Shown in pieces: positions 1 to 12,700 of a DNA stretch of 64,000 bases. The stretch comes from Ursus arctos (taxonomy: Eukaryota; Chordata; Mammalia; Carnivora; Ursidae): NCBI RefSeq assembly GCF_023065955.2, contig NW_026622963.1, positions 8,687,001 through 8,751,000 on the forward strand, written 5' to 3'. Position numbers and translations under genes: made by a program. Below the pieces are notes generated by a model. That model was given only the letters and a program-made list of their open reading frames with translations. It had not been told where the DNA came from and did no database searches. How positions within the stretch are numbered: the first letter of the stretch is position 1; each line of letters begins with the position of its first letter.

Positions 1-1054
1 CAATGGGACTCCGCTGATACACACTCAAATTTTACTGATTCTTAAAGACCTGGCTCAGATGCCTTCTAGATCTTTCCTCTGATCCTATCTAGCTAATATT
101 GTACCTCTGTAATTCTAGGGAAGTAGGCGGCACAATCATTTCTTCAAGGAGTTTGATTAGAAGGAAGAGACTAAGTAAGAATGTAGATAGAGGGGAACCT
201 GATTCTCTAGAGAGTATTTTAGGGATGGGAAGTGGCTAGAAGATGTTTTGGCAAAAGACGAGTTAATGGAGAGAGATTTGTACTTCATCTGGAGGTGTTC
301 AGCCTGTGGCAGGGGAGGCGTAAGTGTTGGAGACAGCCCTCACAAAATATTTTACATACTTAGCTGAACAAACCAACTTAAAATTTTTTCCATTTATTAT
401 GCCACTGTGCAGGTGAAATGAAAGAATTTCTTAGTGCCTTTTTAGGATATTTGCTTATGTTTATCCAATGAATATATTGAAAGTGATTTCAAGGGAATCG
501 TGGGATTGTTTTGTTTTCCTTCCCCTTTAATAACTTAGAGGAAAGTCTTCTGTAGCAGCAGAAGTGTGAGAAATCCCACCTGTCAGGCCACACAAAATAA
601 TGCTCTTAACATTAAGTGAATAACGTGATTCATGACTAAATAAAGCAAACAACTGTCAGAGTAACCACATTCAGGTTTCTCTGCTTTGGTAGCGGAACTG
701 CCAAGCTGTGGTGCTGTTATTCAAGAAAGCTGGTTTGTTTTACAAAATTTTGCCAGTTTTTTCCCTGTTCCTTAAATCTAATGGATTCTGTTACAGAAAC
801 ACCGGCACCAGAGAAGTTGTTTTCAAATATAGAATGTCTCCCACAGTGTAGGCATAGGCAACCTCTGGAATTTGTGTATAAACTGGGACTGGAACTTGTC
901 AGTTCGTCAGTCAGACAAAAAGAATATAGTAAAAAGGTACGGGAGCTGTTGTAGGAGTTAGAGCTGGACAGTCAAACCAGCCCTCAAGTCTTCCAGTCAC
1001 ATACATCCCACGGAGGGCCTCAGAATAATCTCCTAACCGGTCTTGAGTCCACAT
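1..1054 (+). other. NEO1 intron, unique sequence
   Basis: Intronic by position, upstream of window exon 1. No exon, RNA gene or confident repeat is recognised; A/T-rich with no long open frame of known type. Confidence 0.6.
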
Positions 1055-1268
1055 GTTAGAATCAGAAAGTGTGCAGCTCCTGGCTCCACCATTCACTGAC
1101 TTTCCCGTCATGGGAACAGTTCTTAGCCTCTCAACCTCATCTGTAAATAGGGCTGATAATAGTATCCCTCTCATGTGGGTTAGTGCAAAGATTAAGTAAG
1201 ACATCATTTAAATACGTGTAAAGCACTTTAAGCTGGACTGAGTGTAAGCATTCAATAAATGGTAGCTA
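1055..1268 (+). repeat. MIR SINE relic
   Basis: Diverged MIR-like order: CTGGCTCCACCATTCACTGA, then AACCTCATCTGTAAATAGGG, then TTCAATAAATGGTAGCTATT at the end. Confidence 0.65.
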
Positions 1269-1324
1269 TTTAAAAAATCATTATTTAATCTTATTCCCTT
1301 ACTGTTTTTTTCCATGCGTATGTT

Positions 1325-1800
1325 TACATGTCCTTTCTGAACACAGATCTGATCATGTCATGTCATGTTCCTGCTCATAATTTTTCAGTAATTACCTAAC
1401 ACCTACAAGAAATGAGGCACACGAAAGCTCCTCGTTATCTGGCTGTGTCCTCCTTCTCAGCATTCTCCCTCCCACATTCATTCACTATTCACCCTGAACC
1501 ACATTACACCGTCTTCTCACATATCCTCCCCATTGAATGGAATAATTTTTCCCTTGGTATCTGAGGAAGCTTCTGGCTCCCCAGAAGTCTTCCCCAGTCC
1601 TTCCCTTGCCTACACATCCCCCTTTCAAAGCAGAGTTGTGTATTCTCTTTCTGTTTTTGTTACAGTCATTATGAAATCTGTTGGCACTTGTGACTTTTGC
1701 ACTGTTTATACGTCTGACTTCCCTCTAGACTGGGAATTCTTTGTGGGCAGGGATTCTGTCTGTCACCGTAGCCCCAGTGACTGGCAAAAGAAGGCTCTCT
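1325..1800 (+). repeat. L2 LINE 3' relic
   Basis: Contains L2-type blocks TCTGATCATGTCATG, GCTCCTCGTTATCTGGCTGT and CTAGACTGGGAATTCTTTGT near the end, all in sense order. Confidence 0.6.
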
Positions 1801-1802
1801 CT

Positions 1803-1945
1803 CTTTTTTAAGTTTTTTACTTTAATTCCAGTATAACTAACATACAGTGTTATATTAGTTTCAGGTGTACAATAGAGCAATTCAACAATTCTGTGCATTA
1901 CTCAGGGCTCGTCATGATAAGTGTACCCTTTAATCCCCTGAAGAC
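1803..1945 (-). repeat. L1 fragment, antisense
   Basis: TTCCAGTATAACTAACATAC and TATTAGTTTCAGGTGTACAA are the reverse complement of the carnivoran L1 3' region seen elsewhere in the window. Confidence 0.65.
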
Positions 1946-2271
1946 TCTCTTTTTGTGATGGCTGCTTTAATGTGCTGTAGTCCTGCTGAAAAACTGGGAT
2001 TTTATAAACCACAAGAAAAATTCCACAATGTTTATTTTTTCCTTTGAATACATTCGAGATACTTCACAGATAGTTTTTGGTTATAATTTGAGTCATAGAA
2101 AGGGAACTGTGTTTAATTATATATTATCCTAAAAGCACTTCAATCAAATCAATTGTTTTCTCAGTTTTTATTGTTTTTAAAAACATGGCCAATGTGACGT
2201 TATTGCTGAGAATGGTTATTGAGGAGTGCAGTGAATTTCATTCATTTGCTGTCTCAAAATTTTCTTTCTAG

Positions 2272-2420
2272 TTCAGCTCCCTGGCCCGGCACCTAACATC
2301 CGAGCTTACGCAGCTTCACCTACTTCCATCACTGTCACCTGGGAAACACCATTGTCTGGCAATGGGGAAATTCAGAATTACAAATTATACTACATGGAAA
2401 AAGGGACTGATAAAGAACAG
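2272..2420 (+). CDS. NEO1: NEO1 window exon 1 (FN3 domain 2, first half)
   Basis: Acceptor TTTCTTTCTAG precedes 2272 and donor GTAAAA follows 2420; 149 nt, entering with 2 nt of a split valine codon and ending on a codon boundary. It encodes fragment residues 1-50, beginning [13 protein letters not shown], with the SITVTW strand containing the conserved FN3 tryptophan and the [13 protein letters not shown] strand. A SINE tail starts only 16 nt into the following intron. Confidence 0.95.
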
Positions 2421-5400
2421 GTAAAAGATGAAGCCTTTTTTTGTAAGATATATTTATTAATTTGAGAGAGAGAGAGAGAGAGCATGAGCGGGAGGAGCAG
2501 AGGAAGAGGGAGAGAGAGAATCTTAGGCAGGCTCCACACCCGGCATGGAGCCTGACATGGGGCTCCATCCCAGGACCCTGAGATCATGACCTGAGCCGAA
2601 ACCAAGAGTCGATGCTTAACCGACTGTGCCATCCAGGAGCCCCAAAGCCATTTTTCAATCCATTGATTGGAATAGTATTTTGGAAATATATATTTCCAAA
2701 ACTCAATACTTGCTTGTCTAGAAATCTCAGGATAAAAAAGTTGTATATAGGAAATGAAAAGTCAGCAGACTCTATTTCTTTGTACCAAGTTATATTCTGT
2801 AGTTTTTATCAGGAAGGGTCACTAAACATCAAGCAGTATTTCTCAGTTAATTGCCAATGTTTCTGATTAATCTGCTTTGATTGTTAAATAGCATTTCGTG
2901 AAAGGGACAAAAATCTGCATTGTATCAAATGCAGAATTTGTATAGTTAATTATTTTGCAGCATTTCTTTTGGCGGCTTGAGTTGTATACATGTGAATTAT
3001 TTTACTTTATTCAAGGATGTTGACATTTCAAGTCACTCCCATACCATTAACGGGTTGAAAAAATACACAGAGTATAGTTTCCGAGTGGTGGCTTACAACA
3101 AACATGGTCCTGGAGTGTCCACACAAGATGTTGCTGTTCGAACGTTGTCAGATGGTGAGTCTTTCCGCCTTTGGATCACATAACATGCGTGGGGGCCCTG
3201 GTGAGGTCGTGGGCTTTGACATCAGAAGATTCAGGTCAAATCCCAGTTCTGCCCCTTTTCTGGACTTTAGTCACTTTACATGTCTGAGCATGCTTCTTTA
3301 CGCATAAAATGTAGATAATAGCAACTTCATTGGGTTTAAAAGATTCACCGAGAGAGGGTAGAACATGTAGTGCCCGGTACGGAACAGTTTCTCATGTTTT
3401 TATCTTTAGTAGGGGCTTTTGTATAAGTAAATGTTGCTGCTTGTTCATAACACAGACCATTCCAGGGCTGATGGAAGACTGGCTTTATTTCACTTTGCAG
3501 TCATATCTGTATGCCATATAGCTCTTTGTAATTCCTCAGTGTTTGGTGACAGTTTCATTGCTTACCTGTGACTGAATTTCTAAGCTGAGTTATATTCATG
3601 TGACCATGACCTAGAGCAATATTTTTTAAGCTACAGCTTACCAAGGGGATTGAGTAGGTCAAGACCGGCATTTTTTATTTTTATTCTTATTTTTTCACTA
3701 TTTTTTAATTTAAATTCAATTAATTAACATATAGTGTATTATCAGTTTCAGAGGTAGAGGTCAGTGATTCATCAGTCTTATATAACACCCAGCGCTCATT
3801 ACATCATGTGCCATCCATGATGCCTGTCGCCAAGTTACCCCATCCCTCCACCCACCTCCCCTCCAGCAACCCTCAGTTTGTCTCCTGTGATTAAGAGTCC
3901 CTTATCGTTTGTCTCCCTCTCTGATTTCCTCTTGTTTTACTTTTCCTTCCCTTCCCCTATGTTCCTCTGTTTTGTTTCTTAACTTCCACATGAGTGAGAT
4001 CATTGTCTTTCTCTGATTGACTTATTTCGCTTACCGTAATACCCTCTAGTTCCATCTGCGTTGTTGCAAATGGCAAGATTTCATTTCTTTTGATGGCGGA
4101 GTAGTATTCCATTGTGTGTGTGTGTATATGTCTATATATACACCCCACATCTTTATCCATTCATCTGTCGATAGACATCTTTCCACAGGTTGGCTATTAT
4201 GGACATTGCTGCTATAAACATTGGGGGATAGGTGCCCCTTCGGGACATTTGTATCTTTAAGACCAGCATATAAAAAAAATATTATTATAATAGTATAGAA
4301 AATAACAGTGTTTATTGTGGTTAATAAGCATATATATTGTTTCCTGAAAGTCATAATGTTTTTCAAGAATTCAGGCCTGTTTGTTTGCTTGTTTATTTCT
4401 AGAATTTTCCTCAGTTTGGATATGTCTAACAGGGAAATTCTATAAAAAAAATAAACTGGCCTGATTTAAAAAATGTTAGTCTCATGAAAGAAAACCAGGG
4501 GGTGGGGGGCAATAAAAAATGTGAAAGGACTATTCAGAGAAAAAATGGGGGACTATCACTATCCACATAGTGCTATCAACATGAGGGCATTGGCTGCTAG
4601 GTTGAGACCTTCGGGTTGCATAATTAGTGTTTCAGATGTGCATTTGTGTAAAGTCTGGCCAGGAATATCACATGATGGGGTGATATGTGGGTGACCGAAA
4701 AAAAAAATTTTTTTTTCCTTTTTTTTTTTTTTTTGCCTGTCCAGTTCCCAGTGCTGCGCCTCAAAATCTGTCCTTAGAAGTAAGAAATTCAAAGGTAAAC
4801 TTTATATTGCTATTCATTTTTATTGGCATACTGTCAAGTCTCAGAAGGGCTTATAGAGAAGGAGATTCTATATCAAAAGAATTGTAATCAAGCAGAGAAA
4901 TAAGGTGTCATAGATATTACACCTGCCAGTAAAGCTGGACTTAGAACCCAACTCCGTGTTTTCCATTTAACTTTACTGCCTTTCTCTGATGCCAAGATTA
5001 CTTTAGTCTTTCTGCAGATGCATTGTGGTTTTGCAAATCCTGACATTATAGATCTTAGCAGTTCAGAACATTGGTGATAAAGTGGAAAGAAGTAAGTTGT
5101 TTATACCCCAGCCCCTTAGTACTGTGAGATGAGCCCACTGTGAAGTGAAGGTAGACAGCCGTCAGAGTGGTGCACAGGCTCAGACTCCCTCTGAGCCGAG
5201 TCCACTGTGCAATGAAGGCCATGTGTGCCTCTCAAAGGCCCAGAGCTGCTTCTGGACTACATTGACAACTGAGACACTCAGTCCTTTCAAAAAGTACCAT
5301 GGGAATCCTTGTCCTTTAATTAAAAACCAGCTATTAATTAATGATTCCCTTCTTGAAGAGTTTTAGGCAGAAATTGTCTAATTTCAGCCATTCCACAATG

Positions 5401-6710
5401 GAGATAGAAGAGAAACTTACACCTAACCATAGTTTACTTCCTAATCTATGTGCCCTCTGACCTTATATTTTCCTTCTGAAAGCTTTTCTGAGACTCTTGC
5501 CTAACGTCTAAATACCCAGGAGAATAAAGGCCCAGAGCATACTGCCCGCAAATATAATCTTCCCACTTGATCATGGAGGATTTTTAAAATTAAAAAGTAA
5601 TTTTGAGTGATCCCTAAGTAAAACTCTGTCTGAGCACCCTGCTGCTTTTCTGTCAGTGAATTCAAGATAATTTATAAAACAGGAACAAGATTTTGCTGTA
5701 TTCAGTCTTCCCCATAATCTTGTCTTTCCCAGAGTATTGTGATTCACTGGCAGCCACCTCCTCCAGCCACACAAAACGGTCAGATTACTGGCTACAAGAT
5801 CCGCTACCGAAAGGCCTCCCGAAAGAGTGATGTCACTGAGACCTTGGTAACTGGGACACAGTTGTCTCAACTGATTGAAGGTAAGCTGCCTTGCATGTGG
5901 GTGAAAGGTAGGAGCTGGCGTCTTTTTCAGGCATTGAGTTTTGCTAGCCTAATGACTACTCTGAGCAGTTGACTTAAAGTAAAAACAGTTCAAAAGAATT
6001 TGTAATGGTTCGGTCTACGTCTGACGTGATAAAAGTTAATTGAACACAATCTTATAGGTTCTGTCATCTCTGAGTGTTGAGATTGTGCTTGAGTTTTATT
6101 TCTTTACTTGTGGTTTTCTGTATTCTCCACATTTTCTTTTTTGAATATATATAGAGATCTTCCTCAACTTATGATGGGGTTATGTCCCAATAAACCCATC
6201 AAAATTTGAAAATATCCTAACTCAAAAATATATTTAACACACCTAACCTACCAAAATCATGGCTTAGCCTAGCCTGTCTTTAACATGCTCAGAACACTTA
6301 CATCAGCTGACAACTGGGCAAAATCATCTAATATAAAGCCTATTTTATAACAAATTATTGGATGTCTCATGTATTTTATTGAATACTGTACTGAGAATGA
6401 AAAACAGAAGGTTGTAAGTGTGTAAGGCGTTTACCCTCTTGATCCCAAGGCTGACTGGGAGCTGCCACTGCCCCTGCCCAGCATCACAAGAGAGGATTGT
6501 GCCTCCTATCGCTAGCCTGGGAAAAAATCACACTTCGGAATTCAAAGTACAGTTTCTACTGCATGCAATAGTATTGCTTTCGCACCATTGTAAAGTCAAA
6601 GAATAGTAAGTCTGTACTAGTTTTTTGCAATCTCAAAACAAGGTAAAACAAAGCTATGTAGGCCAAAAATCTGCTCAGTCTAGCTGGTAGCAGAGGTCTA
6701 CAAAATGATT

Positions 6711-6756
<46 letters not shown>

Positions 6757-9700
6757 TATATATATGTATATGTATATGTATATATATATGGCACTGACAC
6801 CACACATGCGTGTGTGGCCCGAAACATTTGTGAATAGCTATAGCAGTGCTGTAATCTTTCTTGCTTCTACTTGTTATATGATAAATTTTAGAGAATTCTG
6901 TCCAGGATAGCTCCTTTTGTGTAGATTTCCCTTTATGTGCAGCAGAGCAAGTGGCATACTCGGTGACAGTGGGCCCTACTGCCTCTTTGATATGGGCTTC
7001 CTCTACAGATGACAGAATAGCCCCCTCTTCCTTCCTCCAGTAGGGGGAGTAGACTTGGCTCTGCAAGGGCCAGTTGACTTTGCAGGAGAAGCATGGGAAG
7101 AAGATGAAGTGCTTTTTGCTCTTTGGATATTGGGACTGTGCTTATAAAGAATAAAGATAGATGCCCCTAAGAAACCATTTTGGAGGTTCCCAGCAGAGCT
7201 GGTAGAAGAACACTGCAAGAATTGGAGATATTGACATCATTACCTAAGCCCTGAGAATGAATTTCATCACCCTTGGGGAGCTCTCAGCTTCCCTTACGTT
7301 GCCCCCTCCTTGGTAGAGAAACTTGACATCTGCCACTTTCCTGTGCCTCTAGGGGCCAAGTTCTTGACAGAACCAAGATCTGGGGTCAAAAAATGTAATG
7401 CGATGAGTTTCTAAGAACTAAGTGAGTCACTGGCAGTGAAAACTTGTACTCCTGTAATCCAACAAGCTTTTCTCCTTACTCCTCACCTCAAAGATGGATT
7501 GACTTCTTTCAAAATAGGTGAATGTTTGTCTCCAGGGGTAGCTTTCAGTCTGAGTTTCTTCACTTGAACCCCACAGCTCTAAGCTGCAGTGAGTAGACAT
7601 GGTTGCAGTGGTGTTGCCGAGACATCTCACTAAAGGAGCGTTACAGTACAGTTGGTCTTGGGTGTTCTTAAAAACCAATTGCCATGAGAGACTCTGGACT
7701 CTGAGAAACAAACTGAGGGTTACAGAAGGAAGGGGGTTGGGGGAGATGGGTTAGCCCAGTGATGGGTATTAAGGAGGGCACGTGTTGTGATGAGCACTGG
7801 GTGTTATATGCAACTGATGAATCATTGAACACTGCATCAGAAGCTAATGATGTACTATATGTCGGCTAATTGAAAATAAAAAAAAAAGAAGTTGCTGATT
7901 TGACTCCAAATACAGATAATATTTCCCATCCGTAAGGCTTTTATTTTGAATATTTAATAGATATTTACTCTATACCAGGTACTGTTCTTGCTGCTAATAA
8001 TGTAAAAACAGAATATAGTCCTGGACCATGAGGAGACTATTCATTTTCTCAATGAAACATTTGATGTGTAAGCGAAATAATCACCTTCATGGTAAAAATA
8101 GCTTTTTCTTTACGGAGAGAATCATTGCATTTTGAAATCCTGTTTAGATTCATTTGTTTAACGGACTTTATTGAACTTGTATCAGCATGTACTGGCATTA
8201 GGTACATGATGGTGAGCAAAAATGGACATTTTTGCTCTCTTGAAGCTTGATAAGTATCAGAGAGCAATATGGATTACCAGGGTCCTGTCCTGAACCACAA
8301 ATGACATGACTCAGTGTTAGCCAGAAGTAATTGTTTCTTCATTTTGCACACTTACGGCACTTAACACATTCTGCCATATCTTTATAATATGAATTGTGGA
8401 TCTTAGTTTGAGTCTATGAACTCTGTAGGTTACCTGGGGGGAAGGGAACTCTTAACCTCTTTACACACGCATCTCTTGCTCACACATGCACGCGTACGCG
8501 AGCACTCTCTCTCACTTTCTTTTTTTTTTTTTTTTAAAGATTTTATTTATTTATTCGACAGAGATAGAGACAGCCAGCGAGAGAGGGAACACAAGCAGGG
8601 GGAAGTGGGAGAGGAAGAAGCAGGCTCATAGCGGAGGAGCCTGATGTGGGGCTCGATCCCATAACGCCAGGATCACGCCCTGAGCCGAAGGCAGCCACTT
8701 AACCACTGTGCGACCCAGGCGCCCCTCTCTCACTTTCTTTCTTAATTAACTCCCCAGAGGGGAGGGAATGATAATTTGGTTGAATTCTTTCAGGACCTCA
8801 GTTGAGCCATGTTTGCCAGTAGTCCATACTATTTGTTAACAGTTACAAACACATGCACAGCCCTCTCTGGCACTTTCTGCTTCCGTGTATGCAGGGAGGT
8901 GATGGGTAAACTGACTTGGGCCCAGCCATTTTGCTTCTCCTTCTGCCTTGCTTGTTGCTTTTTTGTGGGCAGACAGCTTCAGGATGGGCCTGCTGAGGAC
9001 AGAACCTCCCATCTCTTCTCTCACCGGGTGACAGGATTCATTAACTGAGCCATCCTGCATCCTGGCCACGTTCTCTCTCTCTGTGGTTCTCTCTTTAGAG
9101 CTTCTGTAAAATGCTGCTGGCCAAAGATCCCAATATTTCAATGTGCGGAGACAGGATCATTTCTCATAACCTTGTAAGATGTAACGCAATATCTAGTATT
9201 TAAGTGCTCTAAAGATGCATACACGTGAACTGGACACTGAAAAATAGTTAAGGTGGTAAATTTTGTTATGTGTTTTAACCTAAAAAAAAGAAAAAATGGA
9301 CGCATGAATTATCTGAATAGCTGACTCTATTATTGCCTGTTGCTCTGCTTTGCAGGGTAGACTTCTACATGTGAATTTTTGTTGCCTTCAGTACATTGGT
9401 GAATTTATTACTGATAGTGCTATGAAAAACTGCATAAAAGAAAGGCTTTGTTCCTCTTTTACTTATTGTATATACTTATGGGCAAACAAGCTGTTTTGAA
9501 ATAGGTTTGTAGGCCGTATTCGGATGTTTACAGTTGTTCTACTCTTGTTATGGGATGGCTCAGAGAACAGAGGTGAGGTGACCCAGCAGGAATTACATCT
9601 TTTAATTCTTTTCCGGTGTTGGGTGTCTTCTGAGACCAACTGACTTTGTTCCTTTGTTATGACTCTTTCATTATCCTTGACCTCTTTTTGACCTTAGCTT

Positions 9701-12700
9701 CCTAAGTAAAAAAATGAAGGGATTACATTAAATGATCTCTGAGGGGCCTTCAGGCTCTTAAAAAAAAGGATCTGTAATCTCCTGGGAACTCCGCTCAGTG
9801 GTTTTCCTCTTGATTGTGTGGGCTTTCGGCCCCTTCTGGAGATGTGGGAGCCCCTCTGTGCTATGGGGATGTGTTGCTTATGCTCTATTAACTTTAACTG
9901 AAAGCTTGTCGGGATAGTAGCTGTGTACTGACTTGGTGGATGAAATACTTAACGAGAAAGTATTAATCTTTTGTTTTCCAGACTCTTACTTCAGCTTGTC
10001 TTTTTTTGTTTTTTGTTTTTGTTGTTTCTTTTGTTGTTGTTGTTATTTGGATCTCAGGTCTTGATCGGGGGACTGAGTATAATTTCCGAGTGGCTGCTCT
10101 AACGGTCAATGGTACAGGCCCGGCTACTGACTGGCTGTCTGCTGAAACTTTTGAAAGTGACTTAGATGGTAAGAACAACAATCCACAGGATTGGGAGAAG
10201 CTAGGTACTAACCAACTGTAGTCAGATGAATTAAACTGGAAAGCCACAGCTTTGGGGGTGTATGTGGCTCAAGTCTGTGAACTTTAATGTATCACACTGC
10301 TGTCATTACTGTAACACAGCAAGTCCCCTGGAGTGCTTCCCCCTCCCCCACTCCTGCCCCAGGGGCTTTGAGAGACCTGTCCCTTTAAGCAGAACCAGAA
10401 CAAATAAAAATGTACAGGTGCTTTAAGTCTAGTTTTTCATCAAGGCCGTTGAGTAGATGGATGATCTGAAATTTCACACTGAGCCACATCAGCCTGCCTC
10501 CCTTTTTCTTTTAGTCCTGGACACACTGCCCTTTTTCTACCTCTTCATTCAACGAGTACCTTTATGTAGGTGTGCGTATGTACCTTTATGACACACAGGT
10601 GCTGCACTTGGGAGACAAAAGACTGGGTCCTTATTCTCATTCTTGGTTTGCCAGTTTTTAAATTTAGATAGCAGGTTATGCCTCGAAGTAACAGATTTGA
10701 AAGATACTATAAATTGCTACCTTTCTTAAGCCTCTTAGTCTCCCACCATTTAAATCAATATGTGGTTCTAAAGTTTCCTATTTTCTGACTTATATTACTT
10801 AAGGGAGTAAATAATTGATACAATTGCTGTAACGTGATACGTGATAATCTGTTGAGAGCAGGCTTCTAATTAGTTGGTGTTAAGCCTTTCTCATTCCCCC
10901 TAGTTGAGTCTGGGACTCAGATGTGGGACCAAGGGGAATGAATACCTATTGAAAGGCAGTTTATTTGTTTCTCTCCTTTGGACAGAGGTTCTTAGACCTC
11001 TTTGTCTCCCTTCCAGATTAATGTTGCATTGCCTTGTATTTCAGGCTGTTTGGGTTTTGCTTTCTTCTCGGAATGTGGTAAAACCATGACCCATACTACA
11101 CTATACATACTGATTCTCTGTGAATTCTTGGGCATAATGGAAAAATCTTAACCCCAGATAATTTGGCAGGAGGCTAAACACCATGCCCCAAGGATGTAAA
11201 TATTCTAAAGTCTTGCTTTTCTACTTCCTTCCCAGAAACTCGTGTTCCTGAAGTGCCTAGTTCTCTTCACGTCCGGCCACTGGTCACTAGTATTGTAGTT
11301 AGCTGGACTCCTCCAGAGAATCAGAACATTGTGGTCAGAGGTTATGCCATTGGTTATGGCATTGGCAGCCCTCATGCCCAGACCATCAAAGTGGACTATA
11401 AACAGCGCTATTACACCATCGAAAATCTGGGTATGTATGCTGGGGAGAAGAAGTAATTGCACATGGGATTTCTTTCTTTTGACTTTTTATTGTACGATAA
11501 TTTTTTTTTACAGAAAACTTATTTTTTATAATAATTTTTGTTATGTTAGTCACCATACAGTACATCCTTAGTTTTTGATGTAGTGTTCCATGATTCATTA
11601 TTTGCGTATAATACCCAGTGCTCCATGCAATATCTGTTTACAGAAAACTTTAATACAAAGAGGGGCGCCTGGGTGGCTCAGTCGGTTAAGTGTCCGACTC
11701 GATTTTTGCTCAGGTCTTGATCTCAGGGCCATGAGATCGAGCTCCGCATCGGACTCTGCGCTGGGCATGGAGCCTGCTTAAGACTCTTTCTCTCCCTCTC
11801 TCTCTGCCCTTCCCCGACCCTGCTCACACTCTCCCTCCCTCTCAAAAAAAGGAATAGTACAAAAAATTTCTGTATATTCTTCACTAAGAGTCCCGAAAAG
11901 TTAACATTTTACCGTATGCACTTTATCATTCTCTTGTCTTCCTGAACGTACATATTTTTTCTCTGAACCATTTGAGAGTAATTTACAGAAGTGATGCCCC
12001 TCCACCCTCTGATACTTTAATGTGGGATTAAAAATGAGGGCGTTTTCCAGTATAACTACAGTACAGTTACCAAAGTCAACAAATTAACACTCAGATAGTA
12101 TCTGTAGACTTTATTTATATTTTACTAGTCGCTTCGTTAATTTCCTTTATTACAAAAGAAAAACGTTGTTTTCTGGTCCAGGATCACTTATTGCATTTAG
12201 TCATCACGTCTCATTAGTTTTCTTTGCTACAGAACAGTTCCTTGGTTTTTTCTTGAATTTTATGACTGTGACATTTTTGATAAATATAGGCCATTTATAT
12301 TTTGTAGAACATCTCTCAGTTTAGACTTGCCTAATATTTCCTCACTACTCTCAGCTCACGCGTTTTTGGAAGGAATAGCGTACGTACCTTGTGTTCTTGT
12401 CAGCGCATCTCCTCAGGAGGCATGTGAAAGTCTGGTGCTGGTGATGTTAGCTTTAATCACTTGGTTCAGAGGGTAAATGCCGCATTCCATAAAGGTATTG
12501 TTTTCTCCTTCAGAATTAATTAATACCTTGTGGGGGAAATACCTTGAGTCTTTGTAAACATCTTGTTCCTGGTCAAACTTTCCTTCACTAGTTTTAGTGT
12601 CTTTAGTAACGGTTATTACTGTGGTGTTTCCCAAGTGAATTTCTAACTCTATTATTTCTTCTACATTTATCAGCATTCTTTGGTAAGGAAGAGCTTTCCT

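Noticed and set aside
6710..6790. CRISPR-like array
   Set aside because: It is a simple hexanucleotide microsatellite with no spacers, in a mammalian intron.
11662..11850. Functional tRNA gene
   Set aside because: The tRNA-like head belongs to a CanSINE with CT-rich body and A tail; no cloverleaf is completed.
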